Origin: Allobacillus halotolerans
Lineage (GTDB): Bacteria > Bacillota > Bacilli > Bacillales > Alkalibacillaceae
Length of the DNA stretch: 64,000 nucleotides
Direction: 5' to 3' (one strand)
Assembly: GCF_028743495.1 (NCBI RefSeq)
Contig: NZ_CP117968.1
The notes beneath the pieces were generated by a model that saw nothing but the letters and a program-made list of their open reading frames with translations, was not told the origin of the DNA and searched no databases. Positions 35,381 to 43,659 of this stretch are shown piece after piece (position 1 is the stretch's first letter; every line of letters starts with the position of its first letter). The translations under genes were made by a program, and so were the position numbers.

Positions 35381-35760
35381 ATTCCACCGAAGGACTTTTA
35401 ATTTCGTTCATCCGGGTGTTTAGAGTGCTTCTATTCGACCGAAGAAAAACATTCGAACGCCTTTCGGACGTATAGAGTGCTCCTATTCGACCGAAGAAAA
35501 ATATTTGAGCACCATTCGGGCGTATAGAATGCTCCTATTCGACCGAAGAAAAATATTTGAGCGCCTTTCGGGGGTATAGAGTGCTTCTATTCGACCGAAG
35601 AAAAATATTTGAGCGCCTTTCGGGGGTATAGAGTGCTTCTATTCGACCGAAGAAAAATATTTGAGTGCCATTCGGGCGTATAGAATGCTTCTATTCGACC
35701 GAAGAAAAATATTTGAACGCCTTTCGGGGGTATAGAGTGCCCCTCCCTATTCGACCGAGG
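35381..35760. repeat. 52-bp tandem array C (8 copies)
   Basis: ATTCGACCGAAG (first copy ATTCCACCGAAG) begins at 35381, 35433, 35485, 35537, 35589, 35641 and 35693. These are exactly 52 bp apart; the eighth at 35749 is shifted by a 4-bp insertion. The unit on the plus strand holds outer arms TTCGG/CCGAA, 4-nt internal loops (GGGT and TCGA), inner arms ATAGA/TCTAT and a GTGCT loop. An AAAAATATTT linker follows. Minus-strand open frames across it are repeat artefacts. It lies between ytoI and ytkL, about 20 bp from the ytkL terminator. Confidence 0.95.
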
Positions 35761-35776
35761 GAACGCGATAATGGAA

Positions 35777-35802
35777 ATGCCACGAGGCAAACCTCGTGGC
35801 AT
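35777..35802 (-). terminator. Terminator after ytkL
   Basis: ATGCCACGAGG/CCTCGTGGCAT is a perfect 11-bp stem with a CAAA loop, 15 bp past the ytkL stop. The following T run is short (TTTCCATT), so termination may be incomplete. Confidence 0.8.
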
Positions 35803-35817
35803 CTGTCTCGTCAAAAT

Positions 35818-36498
35818 TTATAATTCAACCATGTCCCCAGCCTTCATCACTTTCCCTACTCCTTTGCCTAACTTTTCTACGAAGGCATTCGGGTCTTGTT
35901 CAATAACAGGGAACGTATCATAGTGAATCGGAACGACTTGTTTTGCTTGAATCCATTCCGAAGCCAGCTTCGCATCATCTGGCCCCATCGTGAAATTATC
36001 CCCGATCGGAACGAAGGCTAAATCGATGTCATGCATTTCACCGTACATTTTCAAATCTGTAAACAATGCCGTGTCACCTAGATGATAAATGGTTTTTCCA
36101 TCAATCGTCAGCATAATCCCAGCTGGCATGCCTGTATAAACAATCGTGCCGTCTTCTTCTGTATAGCTTGACCCATGGAACGCTTGTGTGAATTTAACCG
36201 TTCCAAAGTCAAATTCATGTGAGCCACCAATATGCATTGGATGAGTGTTTAACCCTTTATCACCTAGATAATTGGCCAATTCAAATGGTGCTACGACGAG
36301 GGAGTCATTATTTTTGGCGATTTCTTCTGTATCCCCAACATGATCATTATGTCCATGTGTCAGCAAAATAACATCTGCTTTCACACTTTCCAATTTGAGA
36401 TCGCAATTTTCATTCCCTGTGATGAAAGGATCAATTAAAATTGTTTTCCCATTTGCTTCAACTTTTACAACGGAATGTGCATGATAAGATACTTTCAT
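35818..36498 (-). CDS. ytkL: Metal-dependent hydrolase YtkL (UPF0173, metallo-beta-lactamase fold)
   Basis: A 226-residue metallo-beta-lactamase-fold protein. The metal motif is LLTHGHNDHVGD (HxHxDH) near residue 54, with further ligands in YHLGDTALFTD and the C-terminal VPIHYDTFP. The start SYHAHSVVKVEANGK is typical of UPF0173. The substrate is unknown. The ATG at 36498 has AAAGGAGG 7 nt upstream; the longer frame (MELFKGGLF) runs through that site. Length equals that of B. subtilis YtkL. It is divergent from the peptidase gene at 36608. Confidence 0.92.
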   Translation of the reverse strand: MKVSYHAHSVVKVEANGKTILIDPFITGNENCDLKLESVKADVILLTHGHNDHVGDTEEIAKNNDSLVVAPFELANYLGDKGLNTHPMHIGGSHEFDFGTVKFTQAFHGSSYTEEDGTIVYTGMPAGIMLTIDGKTIYHLGDTALFTDLKMYGEMHDIDLAFVPIGDNFTMGPDDAKLASEWIQAKQVVPIHYDTFPVIEQDPNAFVEKLGKGVGKVMKAGDMVEL

Positions 36499-36607
36499 GA
36501 AAAGACCTCCTTTAAATAATTCCATACATCAAGGGTTCTATACTATTTCTTATTTTCCCTTCTTACGATAGGATAACACATAAGAATAAAAATTCAGAGG
36601 TGATGAA

Positions 36608-37696
36608 ATGGAACGGATTCAACAATTGACAAAAGAATTAAAAAAAGAACAAATGGACGCTGTCTTCCTGACTTCGAAGGCAAATTTGTATTACTACACC
36701 AATATTTACGCAGAAGCCCATGAACGTTTACTTGCTTTGTATGTAGATGTTCACGGAAATATCTTATTGATTTGTCCTTCACTTGAAAAAGAAGATGTGA
36801 AAAATGCTGGCTTTACAGAGGACGTCATCTATTATGGAGATCACGAAAATCCTTGGGAGAAATTGAAACAGAAGCTAACTGGAATAGACGGAATTAATCG
36901 TCTTGCGATTGAAAAGGAAGTATTGAATGTCAATCGATTCGAGCAGCTGAAAAATGTTTTCCATACTGCTGAATTAGTGGATGGGCAAACGCTCTTAAAT
37001 AATATCCGTTTAATTAAAGACGACCAAGAATATCGTTATTTAAAAGAAGCAGCCGAATACGCTGACTTTGCGATCGAAACAGCTTTGAAGCATATTGCAC
37101 CCGGACAAACCGAACTCTCACTAATTGCAGAAATCGAGTATGCGCTCAAAAAAGAAGGCATTCGGGAAATGTCCTTTGGTACGACCGTTTTGACGGGAGA
37201 AAAGTCGGCGGCACCACATGGTAACCCAGACTTAACTGCAATGGCGTCGGGGGACTTTGTGTTAATGGATTTAGGTGTTGTTCATCAAGGTTATTGTTCT
37301 GATATTACTCGGACTGTTGCGATTGGCGAAATATCCAATCAACAAAAAGAAATTTATCAAACCGTTTTGAAAGCGGAAGAGAAAGCGCTTGAAGCCAGCC
37401 AGATTGGAGTTCCTTTAGGTAAAATCGACCGCACAGCACGAGAAGTGATCGAAGCCGCCGGTTATGGGGACTATTTTATGCACCGGATCGGACACGGTTT
37501 AGGTATTGAAGTCCATGAATTTCCATCACTCGCTTCGAATATTGAATCACTGCTTCAAAAAGGAATGTGTTATACAATTGAGCCAGGTATCTATTTACCA
37601 GGTGTCGGCGGAGTTCGGATTGAAGATGATGTTTTTGTTACCGATCGAGGTGGAGAGCCTTTGACAACATTCACAAAAGAACTCATACAACTGTAA
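36608..37696 (+). CDS. M24B family aminopeptidase (Xaa-Pro peptidase)
   Basis: A 362-residue metallopeptidase. It has a creatinase-like N-terminal domain (ending near residue 130) and a pita-bread catalytic domain. Metal ligands are visible as Asp in VLMDLGVVHQGYCSDITRTV, His in HRIGHGLGIEVHE, Glu in YTIEPGIYLPG and Glu in GGVRIEDDV. The family removes residues before proline or cleaves Xaa-Pro dipeptides; which of the two cannot be decided. AGAGGTG lies before the ATG. It is a single plus-strand gene between ytkL and ald, ending at a bidirectional terminator. Confidence 0.9.
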   Translation: MERIQQLTKELKKEQMDAVFLTSKANLYYYTNIYAEAHERLLALYVDVHGNILLICPSLEKEDVKNAGFTEDVIYYGDHENPWEKLKQKLTGIDGINRLAIEKEVLNVNRFEQLKNVFHTAELVDGQTLLNNIRLIKDDQEYRYLKEAAEYADFAIETALKHIAPGQTELSLIAEIEYALKKEGIREMSFGTTVLTGEKSAAPHGNPDLTAMASGDFVLMDLGVVHQGYCSDITRTVAIGEISNQQKEIYQTVLKAEEKALEASQIGVPLGKIDRTAREVIEAAGYGDYFMHRIGHGLGIEVHEFPSLASNIESLLQKGMCYTIEPGIYLPGVGGVRIEDDVFVTDRGGEPLTTFTKELIQL

Positions 37697-37727
37697 CGAA
37701 TAGGATTGTAGACAAAACCCTTAATGG

Positions 37728-37766
37728 AAAGCTGCCCATCGTCACGAATCGACGGTGGGCAGCTTT
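37728..37766. terminator. Bidirectional terminator between the peptidase gene and ald
   Basis: A 16-bp stem, AAAGCTGCCCATCGTC with its complement containing one G-T pair, has a 6-nt loop. T5 follows on the plus strand, and CTTTCC then TTTTG on the minus strand. It serves both convergent genes. Confidence 0.88.
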
Positions 37767-37774
37767 TTGTCACT

Positions 37775-38896
37775 TTATTTAGAGGCTAACAACTCACTGA
37801 TATCTTTAAAATCCAATTGATGTGCTTCTGCTACTGCTTCAAATGTGCAATAGCCATCCAATGTGTTAATTCCTTTTCGTAAGCTTTCATTTTCTTCACA
37901 CGCTTTTTTATACCCTTTATTGGCAATTTGTAAAGCGTATGGTACTGTGACGTTTGTCAGTCCGATTGTTGACGTACGTGGAACAGCTCCAGGCATATTA
38001 GCCACAGCATAATGAACTACGCCATGTTTTTCAAACGTTGGATCGTCGTGTGTGGTCACCCGATCGATTGTCTCAAAAATTCCACCTTGGTCAACGGCGA
38101 CATCGACAATCACCGAGCCTGGTGACATTTTCTTCACCATCTCTTCTGTTACTAAGGTTGGCGCTTTAGCACCCGGAATCAAAACGGCTCCGATGACTAA
38201 ATCTGAATTAGCTACAGCCTGCTCAATGTTTAACGGGTTGGACATGACCGTGTTCACTTGATTACCAAACAAGTCATCCAGCTCACGAAGTCTTGAAGCA
38301 TTCACATCCATCATGGTAACGTTTGCACCTAAACCGACTGCAATCTTCGCGGCACCCGTTCCGACACCACCCCCACCGATGACAGTGACATTTCCAGGAG
38401 CAACCCCTGGAATTCCGCTTAAGAGAACACCTTTACCACCTTTTGTTTTTTCCAAAAACTGCGCACCGATCTGTGAGGCCATTCGTCCAGCAACCTCACT
38501 CATTGGTGTCAATAGAGGCAAGGATCCATTCGGTAACTGAACCGTCTCATAAGCGATTCCTACCACTTTATGATCAATCAATGCCTTCGTTACTTCCGGC
38601 TCATTTGCCAAGTGAAGGAAAGTCAAAAGAATCTGACCTTCATAAAAATAATCAAATTCTTCTTCCAAAGGCTCTTTTACTTTCATGATCATCTCTTGTT
38701 CCCAAGCTTCTCTTGCAGTTGAAACAATCGTAGCTCCTGCTTCGGCATATTGATCATCAGTAAAATTAGAACCCTCACCTGCATTCGTTTCTACATAAAC
38801 CTCATGACCTTGTTCCACAAAGGAGACAACGCCAGCTGGTGTCAAAGCGACGCGGTTCTCGTTATTCTTAATCTCTTTGGGTACACCAATTCTCAT
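37775..38896 (-). CDS. ald: Alanine dehydrogenase
   Basis: Ald converts L-alanine to pyruvate and ammonia with NAD; in bacilli it is used for alanine catabolism and normal sporulation. The 373 residues start MRIGVPKEIKNNENRVALTP. The NAD motif is GGGGVGTGAAKIA, the catalytic lysine and histidine regions lie in MKVKEPLEEE and FLHLANE, and the DVAVDQGG segment is present. In B. subtilis ald is not in this neighbourhood, so its presence here is a local difference in gene order. GGAGGGG precedes the ATG. Confidence 0.97.
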   Translation of the reverse strand: MRIGVPKEIKNNENRVALTPAGVVSFVEQGHEVYVETNAGEGSNFTDDQYAEAGATIVSTAREAWEQEMIMKVKEPLEEEFDYFYEGQILLTFLHLANEPEVTKALIDHKVVGIAYETVQLPNGSLPLLTPMSEVAGRMASQIGAQFLEKTKGGKGVLLSGIPGVAPGNVTVIGGGGVGTGAAKIAVGLGANVTMMDVNASRLRELDDLFGNQVNTVMSNPLNIEQAVANSDLVIGAVLIPGAKAPTLVTEEMVKKMSPGSVIVDVAVDQGGIFETIDRVTTHDDPTFEKHGVVHYAVANMPGAVPRTSTIGLTNVTVPYALQIANKGYKKACEENESLRKGINTLDGYCTFEAVAEAHQLDFKDISELLASK

Positions 38897-38965
38897 ACCC
38901 CACCCCTCCTAACGAAAAGATATGTAACATATTCAAATATATCATTAGATTTCTAAAATGTGAAA

Positions 38966-39739
38966 CTATTTTGTTAAATGACGATGAATGACATCCAAAC
39001 CTCCAGTAACTTCAATAACAGAACCTGTAATCATATCAGAATCATCCTCACACAAAAAACCAACCGTCCGTGCAATATCTTCTCCTGTTCCAGGTCGGCC
39101 AATCGGTGTTTCAGTCTCAGAAACTTGGCGGCTCTCTTGGATAGGACTTTCTTTCATCTCACCCGTAATATTGCCTGGAGCAACCATATTCGCTGTGATC
39201 CCATATTCCGCTTCCTCCAAGGCAATGGTTTTCATCAACGAAGCGGTTCCGACCTTTGCGGCAGCGAATGCTGACCGGTAAATCCATCCTGGCGCATTAT
39301 TCACACCTTGAAAACCTAAAAATATAACACGGCCAAATTGCTGTTTACGCATTAATGGTATAATTTTTTTCAGAAAATGAAACGAAACATTCAAGTTGCC
39401 ATTGACCATTTGATTCCATTCGTCTTCTTCATAATCAACCAATTTTTTTCGTTCAAAAATATATGGTCCTGCATTGCTGACAAAGCAATCAATTCGGCCG
39501 AAGCGGCTTACTGCTTGCTCTACAACTTTATCGATTTGTTCTTGATCCGTAACATCCAGTTGCAGCACTTGGAGTCGGTCTTGTTTGTCTTTGTACATTT
39601 CGACTAATTGATCTGCCCGCGACTTGTCTGAGCGGTAAGTTGCTGTCACACTACATCCTTTCTTTAAAAAATAATCGGTCATCATTTTGCCTAGACCTTT
39701 TGAACCTGCTGTAATTAATACATGTCGCACTTTTTTCAC
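38966..39739 (-). CDS. Atypical short-chain dehydrogenase/reductase (YtkK-like)
   Basis: A 257-residue SDR-fold protein. The Rossmann glycine motif is TAGSKGLGK, NAG is present in SNAGPYIFE, and the structural Asn is in MVNGNLNVSF. The active-site segment reads IYRSAFAAAKVG: the Tyr of YxxxK is Phe, and the position of the catalytic Ser (LGFQG region) is Gly. The Lys remains. Thus the usual catalytic pair appears missing, and the protein may bind nucleotide without classical reduction, or use another residue. The C-terminal TGSVIEVTGGLDVI is normal. The neighbours ytkL and ald suggest YtkK; this name is tentative. Confidence 0.85.
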   Translation of the reverse strand: MKKVRHVLITAGSKGLGKMMTDYFLKKGCSVTATYRSDKSRADQLVEMYKDKQDRLQVLQLDVTDQEQIDKVVEQAVSRFGRIDCFVSNAGPYIFERKKLVDYEEDEWNQMVNGNLNVSFHFLKKIIPLMRKQQFGRVIFLGFQGVNNAPGWIYRSAFAAAKVGTASLMKTIALEEAEYGITANMVAPGNITGEMKESPIQESRQVSETETPIGRPGTGEDIARTVGFLCEDDSDMITGSVIEVTGGLDVIHRHLTK

Positions 39740-39819
39740 CTCATATTGCTACATTTACATATCTTTCATTTTAACACGAAGAATACATGTAAAGGCAATA
39801 ATCGTCCTATGCGCATTGC

Positions 39820-39848
39820 GTTTCATTTGATTCAACTAATGATATAAT
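39820..39848 (+). promoter_or_regulatory. Possible promoter of the universal stress gene
   Basis: GTTTCA (39820-39825), a 17-bp spacer and TATAAT (39843-39848), about 36 bp before the ATG. The -35 is weak. Confidence 0.45.
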
Positions 39849-39883
39849 GAATATAGAGTTGAAAATTCGTTGGAGGTGTTCAT

Positions 39884-40339
39884 ATGGCAATGAAATATCA
39901 TAAAATCCTAGTAGCTGTCGACGGATCCAAAACATCTGAATTAGCTTTCAAAAAAGCAGTTGAGATTGCTAAAAGGAATGATGCCAAGTTACTTATTACA
40001 CACGTGATTGATACGCGCGCTTATTCTTCTATTGAGGCTTATGATCAAGGGATTTCGCAACGAATTGAGAATGATGGATTACAGTTAGTCAATAACTATA
40101 AAGAACGAGCCGAGAAAGCAGATTGTCAAGATGTCATAACCATTCTTGAAACCGGCTCACCAAAAGTTAAAATACCAAAAGAGATTGCACCTAAGAATGA
40201 TGTTGATTTGATTATTTGCGGGGCGACAGGGTTAAACACTGTAGAGCGCTTCTTCATTGGCAGCGTGTCTGAGCATATTACACGCTTCGCAACAACGGAT
40301 GTTCTTGTGGTTCGCTCCTCTGTGGAAAACGAAGAGTAA
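39884..40339 (+). CDS. Universal stress protein (UspA family)
   Basis: A 151-residue single Usp domain beginning HKILVAVDGSKTSELAF, with the ATP-binding pattern GATGLN (GxxG) then GSVSEHITR at the C-terminal end, followed by VLVVRS. It probably binds ATP and helps survival under stress, but its precise role is unknown. GGAGGTG lies 6-7 nt before the ATG. It is a single plus-strand gene with a terminator at 40342. In B. subtilis this position holds argG/argH, moaB and ackA, which are not here. Confidence 0.93.
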   Translation: MAMKYHKILVAVDGSKTSELAFKKAVEIAKRNDAKLLITHVIDTRAYSSIEAYDQGISQRIENDGLQLVNNYKERAEKADCQDVITILETGSPKVKIPKEIAPKNDVDLIICGATGLNTVERFFIGSVSEHITRFATTDVLVVRSSVENEE

Positions 40340-40341
40340 AG

Positions 40342-40385
40342 AAAATGGCCTCATTTGAGATTAACTTCTCAATGAGGCCATTTTT
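40342..40385. terminator. Bidirectional terminator between the Usp and EcsC-like genes
   Basis: AAAATGGCCTCATT/AATGAGGCCATTTT continues with GAGA/TCTC after one bulge. T runs end both strands. It separates two convergent genes. Confidence 0.9.
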
Positions 40386-40396
40386 AGTAAAAAGAA

Positions 40397-41212
40397 CTAC
40401 TCTTTATAATCTTGTATCAAACGATATTGATAAAAACGTTTTGCAAAATCCGTCAATTGTTTAGCCAGCTTATAATTGTAAGCTGCCCCTATTCCTACAC
40501 TGACAAGCGGGATACCTTGAAATAACTTTTTTCGGAAACCAACAATGAACAATGTTTTAAACAGTTGGCGAATCGGTTGGTTCAGCCAACTTTCATCCGT
40601 CAATAACTCTTTGTTTTTCATCACGGACTCCAATTCTTTCACTTGCTCCTTTAAATCTTCCCATGCAGCACCTTGCAAACGCTTTGGTAAGGATCCAGCA
40701 TGAAAGACTTTCAATGCGATTAACATTTCAATCGGATTGTTCAAGTTATAGCCAAATGACGAACCAATGAGTTGGATACTTCGCAAATTAAGCGCGACAA
40801 TTAACGGCAAATCGGCAGCCAATAATAGAAAACCACCCGCACCAGTAATTCCACCCTGCGCAAAACTGTATACCCGATTTTTCGCAACTTGTTGATCAGC
40901 TAAATACGTCAGCTTTTCAATCGATAACTCTTGTAAATCTTCAATTCGCTCGATATTTTCATCATAAGTGCGTGCGATCTGCAAAATTCGCTGTGTCGCT
41001 TCCGTCTGGCTGTTCGTATTTTGCAGAAAAGTATACGTGTATAAAAACCATTGATCAATGGATTCGAAGAAGTTTTTCTTTAGTGGACCTGGAAGCTTTG
41101 AAAAATATTGCATCATCCATTCATCATACAATTTCTCAAAATCATTGAGTTCGTAGTTGGACATTTCATTTTCCCACCGCTCAATTTCACGTAAAACTCG
41201 TTCTTCTCCCAT
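40397..41212 (-). CDS. EcsC family protein
   Basis: A 271-residue protein. The central region QGGITGAGGFLLLAADLPLIVALNLRSIQ is shown here by its parts GGITGAGG and LAADLPLIVALNLR, which are typical of EcsC-domain proteins. It has one or two hydrophobic stretches around residues 125-155, a helical N-terminus and a charged C-terminus. EcsC in B. subtilis lies next to the EcsAB ABC transporter, but this copy is a stand-alone paralogue next to ytxK; function unknown. GGGAGTG precedes the ATG. Confidence 0.86.
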   Translation of the reverse strand: MGEERVLREIERWENEMSNYELNDFEKLYDEWMMQYFSKLPGPLKKNFFESIDQWFLYTYTFLQNTNSQTEATQRILQIARTYDENIERIEDLQELSIEKLTYLADQQVAKNRVYSFAQGGITGAGGFLLLAADLPLIVALNLRSIQLIGSSFGYNLNNPIEMLIALKVFHAGSLPKRLQGAAWEDLKEQVKELESVMKNKELLTDESWLNQPIRQLFKTLFIVGFRKKLFQGIPLVSVGIGAAYNYKLAKQLTDFAKRFYQYRLIQDYKE

Positions 41213-41244
41213 TGAATCACTCCCGATTTTGAACTTAATTCATA

Positions 41245-42234
41245 CTACCGATCATTTGCAAACCATTCATTAATTTGATCAATCGTTCGGTTCATACCTT
41301 GTGCATCTTTAAAAGACGGAAGCTGTGCTAGCATGACTTTTCTCGGTTTCTTCGCTTCATTCCCTTTCTTTTGCAAGATCAAGATACTCTTTCCTTGCTT
41401 TTCTTCTTTGAATAAAGAAGTCGGCAATTCCAATACGCCATTGATATAAGCTTCTTCGGCGAGAAATTGATTTAACTTCTTATCTTTATCCATTTCAAAC
41501 AAGAAGTTTGGAACTAAGAAGAATAAATAGCCGCCAGGTTTCGTATAGGTTAAACTTTGTTCAATAAATAAGTGATGCGCGAAAGAATGGCCTTCTTCAG
41601 CTTTCAGTTGGAATCCTTGCGCATTGTCGTCATCTGGGTAATAACCAACCGGCAAATCGGACAAGACAACATCGACTGGCTCCAAAAGAATTGGCTTCAA
41701 GCTGTCTTGGTGAAAATATTCAATCTCTCTTTCCTGTAAGTTCGTATGGTTATATGCTAATCGCATCAACGTTGGATCAACTTCACTGCCAAAAGCTTCT
41801 ACTTGCTTATTCGTCAGTTGATTTAATACAGCTAAAAGAAAGTTAGCCGTTCCAACTGCCGGGTCAAACATTCGGAAGTTTGATTTCCCTTCCATAAATT
41901 TTTCGATCAAATAACCGATCAATATTCCGATGGTGTCCGGTGTTACATAGTGATGTTGTTGCGTCGCACCTTTCATCCCTTTCAAGATCGCGATTTGCAT
42001 TGCTTTACGTCTTTCTTCCATGGAAAAATCATGTAAGTCGATACTTTCCAATTGATTTACTAAACTTTTTTCGTATGTAGACTTCATGTTTTCAGGTAAT
42101 TCAGGGTCAAATAAAAGCCCACTGGAAGCAATCAACGCTTCTAAATACGGGACAGACTCTTCACTCTCAATAATTTTTGTCGTTTGATCAATCCAATCGA
42201 ATAGACGTTCCATTTTCTCCATTTGCTCCGCCAT
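41245..42234 (-). CDS. ytxK: Class I SAM-dependent methyltransferase YtxK
   Basis: A 329-residue protein with the N6-adenine methylase fold: an N-terminal helical domain, the SAM motif FDPAVGTANFLLAVLNQL near residue 112, and motif IV as VLSDLPVGYYPDD. Motif IV is DLPVGY where DNA adenine methylases have (D/N)PP(Y/F), so activity on DNA is doubtful; the substrate is unknown. The ATG at 42234 is preferred because GGAGG is 7 nt upstream, while an ATG at 42240 touches the site. No restriction partner is nearby. In B. subtilis tpx lies between ytxK and ytfJ; here only a terminator does. Confidence 0.88.
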   Translation of the reverse strand: MAEQMEKMERLFDWIDQTTKIIESEESVPYLEALIASSGLLFDPELPENMKSTYEKSLVNQLESIDLHDFSMEERRKAMQIAILKGMKGATQQHHYVTPDTIGILIGYLIEKFMEGKSNFRMFDPAVGTANFLLAVLNQLTNKQVEAFGSEVDPTLMRLAYNHTNLQEREIEYFHQDSLKPILLEPVDVVLSDLPVGYYPDDDNAQGFQLKAEEGHSFAHHLFIEQSLTYTKPGGYLFFLVPNFLFEMDKDKKLNQFLAEEAYINGVLELPTSLFKEEKQGKSILILQKKGNEAKKPRKVMLAQLPSFKDAQGMNRTIDQINEWFANDR

Positions 42235-42357
42235 GTTCATTCCTCCGCTTCAAACAATCTCTGTTTATTTTAGCAGAGAAACAAGGTCTTTTCCTAATCA
42301 TAAGCAGTATCGTTTTCAATCCAGGAGATATTTCATCTATTTATCAGGCTTCTTTTC

Positions 42358-42410
42358 AAAAAAAGAGACTAGGCCAACAACAATTAAAGTTCATTGTCGG
42401 TCTAGTCTCG
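42358..42410 (-). terminator. Terminator after ytfJ
   Basis: GAGACTAGGCC (42365-42375) pairs with GGTCTAGTCTC (42399-42409) with one G-T, continued by an inner partial stem ACAATGA/ATTGTTG. On the minus strand TTTTTTTG follows. It isolates ytfI-ytfJ from ytxK. Confidence 0.88.
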
Positions 42411-42435
42411 TGTATTGTATAAATACTATCTGTTT

Positions 42436-42906
42436 TTAAGATTGTTCAGGAGCTGAAGGCGGAGGTCCTTGTTGCGAATTCGATTGATGATTGTGCTGCT
42501 GTTGTCCACCTTGATTATTGATTAGGCTTTTTACGTAATCGGCCGCCTTTGGTGCTAATTCAAGAAGTTTTTCCATCAAGTGGGTTTGGTCGTTCATATG
42601 AACCATTTGAATATCATCTGGCCGAACAATCAAAAATGCAATCGGTGTAATCGATACACCTCCACCCGCTCCGCCGCCGAACGGCAACGACTGAGAGGAT
42701 GATTCAGAGTCACCTGAACTCGATGAATCGGCAAATTCACTTCCACCAGAAGCAAAGCCAAATCCAACTTTTGAAACAGGCAAAATGACCGCTGTCTTGT
42801 CTGGCGTTTCAATCGGATCGCCAATAATGGTATCCACATCGACCATATCTTTAATGCTATCTAGTGCCGTTGCCATCAAATCTTGAATCGGATGTTCCTC
42901 ACTCAT
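42436..42906 (-). CDS. ytfJ: Sporulation protein YtfJ (GerW family)
   Basis: A 156-residue protein with the GerW signature: MATALDSIKDMVDVDTIIG, then VILPVSKVGFGFASGGSEF and a Gly-rich loop PFGGGAGGGVSITPIAFL. The Gln/His/Pro-rich tail (GGQQQHNHQSNSQQ) is low complexity. GerW proteins are made in the forespore and affect germination. The ATG at 42906 follows GAGGTGG, and the start overlaps the ytfI end by 8 bp, implying coupling. Confidence 0.92.
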   Translation of the reverse strand: MSEEHPIQDLMATALDSIKDMVDVDTIIGDPIETPDKTAVILPVSKVGFGFASGGSEFADSSSSGDSESSSQSLPFGGGAGGGVSITPIAFLIVRPDDIQMVHMNDQTHLMEKLLELAPKAADYVKSLINNQGGQQQHNHQSNSQQGPPPSAPEQS

Positions 42907-43474
42907 AATTGTCCACCTCATTAACTATCGATTTCAATTTTCTCAAGTTACCTATAATGTGACCGAATGGAGCGAAGAATATGCAAGAGAAGTTCGTTTC
43001 AAATTCGGTTTGATGAAAATTGGGTTCAATCGCGATCTCAGGTATCGTCGTCGATTTCACATATTTTTTTATACCATGAAAACATGCGTGCTTAATGGAA
43101 TAACCAACGCCATAAAGAATAGCTGTTTCATTCGCTTTACTCAAACCGAATACCGTTTTCCATTTAAATTCCTTCATTTTCAAAGAGGAGGCTAAATCCA
43201 TCAATTGCTCGTATGTTTGCCGATAGAAAGTCTGTTTCTTTCGTTTATGATTTTCGTTCATCATCACCGTCAATTGGTCCAGGAACTGCTCGCCTTGAGG
43301 GAGAATAAGGGATTTTTCATAATTCGTGAACAACCCCGTGATGCGTATGGTAGCTACTTTCTCACTCTTTGAGTAAACAAGGAACAAGGCAATTTCAACC
43401 GGTTTATGTAATAACCATAAGATGATGATCAAGATTACTAAAGTAAAAATCCCTAATCCAATCCATATACCCAT
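42899..43474 (-). CDS. ytfI: DUF2953 protein YtfI
   Basis: A 191-residue protein with one N-terminal membrane segment (GIWIGLGIFTLVILIIILWL) and a DUF2953-type remainder ending in FAPFGHIIGNLRKLK. YtfI of B. subtilis is in the same operon as ytfJ and is expressed in sporulation; function unknown. The ATG at 43474 follows GAGGAGG by 9-10 nt; codons further upstream lie inside that binding site. It overlaps ytfJ by 8 bp. Confidence 0.88.
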   Translation of the reverse strand: MGIWIGLGIFTLVILIIILWLLHKPVEIALFLVYSKSEKVATIRITGLFTNYEKSLILPQGEQFLDQLTVMMNENHKRKKQTFYRQTYEQLMDLASSLKMKEFKWKTVFGLSKANETAILYGVGYSIKHACFHGIKKYVKSTTIPEIAIEPNFHQTEFETNFSCIFFAPFGHIIGNLRKLKSIVNEVDNYE

Positions 43475-43591
43475 CGTTTTAAGCCTCCTCAAATACTTAG
43501 GTTAATCCATTCCAAGGAAAACTATGCCAACTAGAGCAATATCGATTTTTTTACTCACATATAAAGTGACCTAGGTCATTTGATATTCAAT

Positions 43592-43639
43592 AAAAAAGCT
43601 GTTCCACAGCTTCAAAAAATGAAACCGGGAACAGCTTTT
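43592..43639 (-). terminator. Terminator after the SASP gene
   Basis: AAAAGCTGTTCC (43594-43605) pairs perfectly with GGAACAGCTTTT (43628-43639) over a 22-nt loop, with T6 following leftward. Confidence 0.88.
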
Positions 43640-43659
43640 ATTCAATCCACTATTCTATT

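Noticed and set aside
1949..35760. 52-bp units as simple Rho-independent terminators
   Set aside because: On neither strand does a T run follow the stem directly; 5-12 other bases intervene, and separate good terminators are present next to each array.
35587..35814. Minus-strand frame over array C and the ytkL terminator
   Set aside because: It runs through a terminator and the repeats and has no ribosome binding site.
41245..42234. YtxK as part of a restriction-modification system
   Set aside because: Motif IV is altered (DLPVGY) and no restriction or specificity gene is adjacent; the gene order matches chromosomal ytxK.
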